Below the pieces are notes generated by a model, which saw only the letters and a list, made by a program, of their open reading frames with translations, did not search any database and was not told where the DNA came from. A stretch of DNA of 64,000 nt from Desulfofundulus kuznetsovii DSM 6115 (GTDB lineage Bacteria > Bacillota > Desulfotomaculia > Desulfotomaculales > Desulfovirgulaceae). Both the position numbers and the translations under genes were made by a program. Shown piece by piece: positions 63,333 through 64,000 of this stretch (the first letter of the stretch is position 1; the number at the start of each line of letters is the position of its first letter). Location: assembly GCF_000214705.1 (NCBI RefSeq), contig NC_015573.1, forward strand, positions 1,201,001 through 1,265,000, read 5' to 3'.

Positions 63333-63522
63333 AGATAGCCCTTTGCACCTTGCCGCTGCGCAGGCAGCGGGTGCACACCAGGATCCTTCTGGGAGTACCG
63401 TTGACCAGAGCCCTTACCCGCTGTAAGTTGGGTTGCCAGGTTCTTTTGGTCCGGATGTGGGAGTGGCTTACCTGCATCCCAACCACCACACCTTTACCGC
63501 AAACAGCACATTTCCTGGCCAA
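63331..63522 (-). CDS. rpmB: Ribosomal protein L28
   Basis: The 63-residue L28 begins with ARKCAVCGKGVVVG, continues HSHIRTKRTWQPNLQRVRA and ends ILVCTRCLRSGKVQRAI. The two CxxC pairs form a zinc-binding form of the protein. The start is TTG 63522, with AAAGGAGGTGG upstream. It stands alone, convergent with the rib operon, and divergent from recG. Confidence 0.95.
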   Translation of the reverse strand: MARKCAVCGKGVVVGMQVSHSHIRTKRTWQPNLQRVRALVNGTPRRILVCTRCLRSGKVQRAI

Positions 63523-63732
63523 TAGAGCCACCTCCTTTTGCAAGACCACTCTTTACATTCTAGCAAAAATACCACTGCCGTGCAAGGTGGAACGGGTGAA
63601 GGTGTCCCAGATTTTTCTCATAGAATTCCCGGGCTTGCCGTGGCGGAAAGGAACGCCGCCCGGCGGGGAAGGCAGGGGCCTGTCCCGGCGGCAGGGGTTG
63701 AAAAGGGGGTAAAACCTTTCAAGGCAAACCCA

Positions 63733-64000
63733 ATGGTTGAAGTTGATTTTGAGCAGTATCCCGTACAATATTTGAAAATGGTGGGACCACGCCGTTTTGC
63801 CCTGCTGAAGAGATTGGGGATCAGGACGGTAAAAGATTTGCTTTACCACTTTCCCCGGGAATACCAGGAACGCACGGTAAAGCCGTCTTATGCCTGTGCC
63901 CATGGGGAACAGGTTACCCTGCAGGGAAGGGTTGTGGGAGTCACCGAGTTAAGCCCCAGATCCGGATTATGGATCACAAGGGTAAAAGTGCAGGAACCGA
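63733..64000 (+). CDS. recG: ATP-dependent DNA helicase RecG, 5' part
   Basis: The first 89 residues of RecG run to the right edge. The visible part is its wedge-domain start: VQYLKMVGPRRFALLKRLG, then KDLLYHFPREYQER, and the OB fold beginning QVTLQGRVVGV. RecG rescues stalled forks and is often encoded near rpmB in Firmicutes. ATG 63733 is assumed; no clear ribosome site is seen, and a GGGGG run lies 30 bases upstream. Confidence 0.88.
   Translation, partial: MVEVDFEQYPVQYLKMVGPRRFALLKRLGIRTVKDLLYHFPREYQERTVKPSYACAHGEQVTLQGRVVGVTELSPRSGLWITRVKVQEP

Overview
The window looks like a chromosome segment of a spore-forming, GC-rich clostridial Firmicute, most likely a Desulfotomaculum/Desulfofundulus/Pelotomaculum-type Peptococcaceae. 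The evidence is an alpha/beta-type small acid-soluble spore protein, a Spo0E-like and a Spo0M-like protein, T-box, FMN and c-di-AMP leader RNAs of Firmicute type, a MinC, and many CoA-ester, corrinoid and electron-transfer genes of an anaerobe that oxidises short-chain acids. The genus is inference. No tRNA, rRNA or CRISPR array was seen.

Layout. 1-5600: end of an S4-domain (YlmH-like) gene, a DUF167 gene, a flavodoxin-like reductase, T-box plus ileS, then about 530 bases of strongly structured DNA ending in a terminator (candidate large ncRNA) and a broken Fe-S (CCG-domain) gene tail. 5600-13300: Spo0M-like arrestin-fold protein, a c-di-AMP (ydaO/yuaA) riboswitch in front of a KamA-family enzyme whose specificity residues are those of glutamate 2,3-aminomutase, a 300-bp inverted repeat, SASP, guaB, acuA, and a winged-helix/coiled-coil protein. 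13400-15450: two AT-richer secretory genes bracketed by copies of a 40-bp repeat. 15500-21660: two-component system with a Met/His-rich sensor, an LTxxQ (Spy/CpxP-like) protein with a probable binding site for the regulator, a corrinoid-activation-like ASKHA protein and a cysteine desulfurase. 21680-28030: cobalamin-dependent acyl-CoA mutase (large and small subunits, G-protein chaperone, adenosyltransferase), acyl-CoA dehydrogenase and thiolase. The mutase has the Phe/Gln pair of isobutyryl-CoA mutase. A MITE with a perfect 8-bp target duplication sits between dehydrogenase and thiolase, and a second, shorter copy lies at 28340. 28500-38900: 2-hydroxyacyl-CoA dehydratase activase and two related proteins, Hsp20, DUF3786, Nudix, MinC, thiamine-binding-like, galT-glgA and a sigma-54 activator. 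39200-51400: acyl-CoA dehydrogenase, acyl-CoA synthetases, and an acd-etfBA-thl-hbd-crt beta-oxidation operon, with good sigma-54 promoters in front of two transcription units. 51500-57600: a repressor with palindromic operators, a Spo0E-like protein, AcuB-like, a BusR-like GntR/RCK_C regulator, and acsA. 57600-64000: FMN riboswitch with ribD-ribE-ribBA-ribH plus a nicotinate phosphoribosyltransferase-like gene, rpmB and the start of recG.

How the parts fit. The CoA genes can be read as one programme: isobutyryl-CoA to butyryl-CoA (mutase, MeaB, CobO), then butyryl-CoA to two acetyl-CoA (acyl-CoA dehydrogenase, Etf, Crt, Hbd, thiolase), with acyl-CoA synthetases at the entrance and exit. Control seems to come from sigma-54 promoters plus a nearby activator, and from AcuA/AcuB-like proteins that in Bacillus act on acetyl-CoA synthetase. 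A second theme is osmotic control by c-di-AMP: a riboswitch over a probable beta-glutamate (osmolyte) synthase and, 48 kb away, a BusR-type c-di-AMP-binding repressor.
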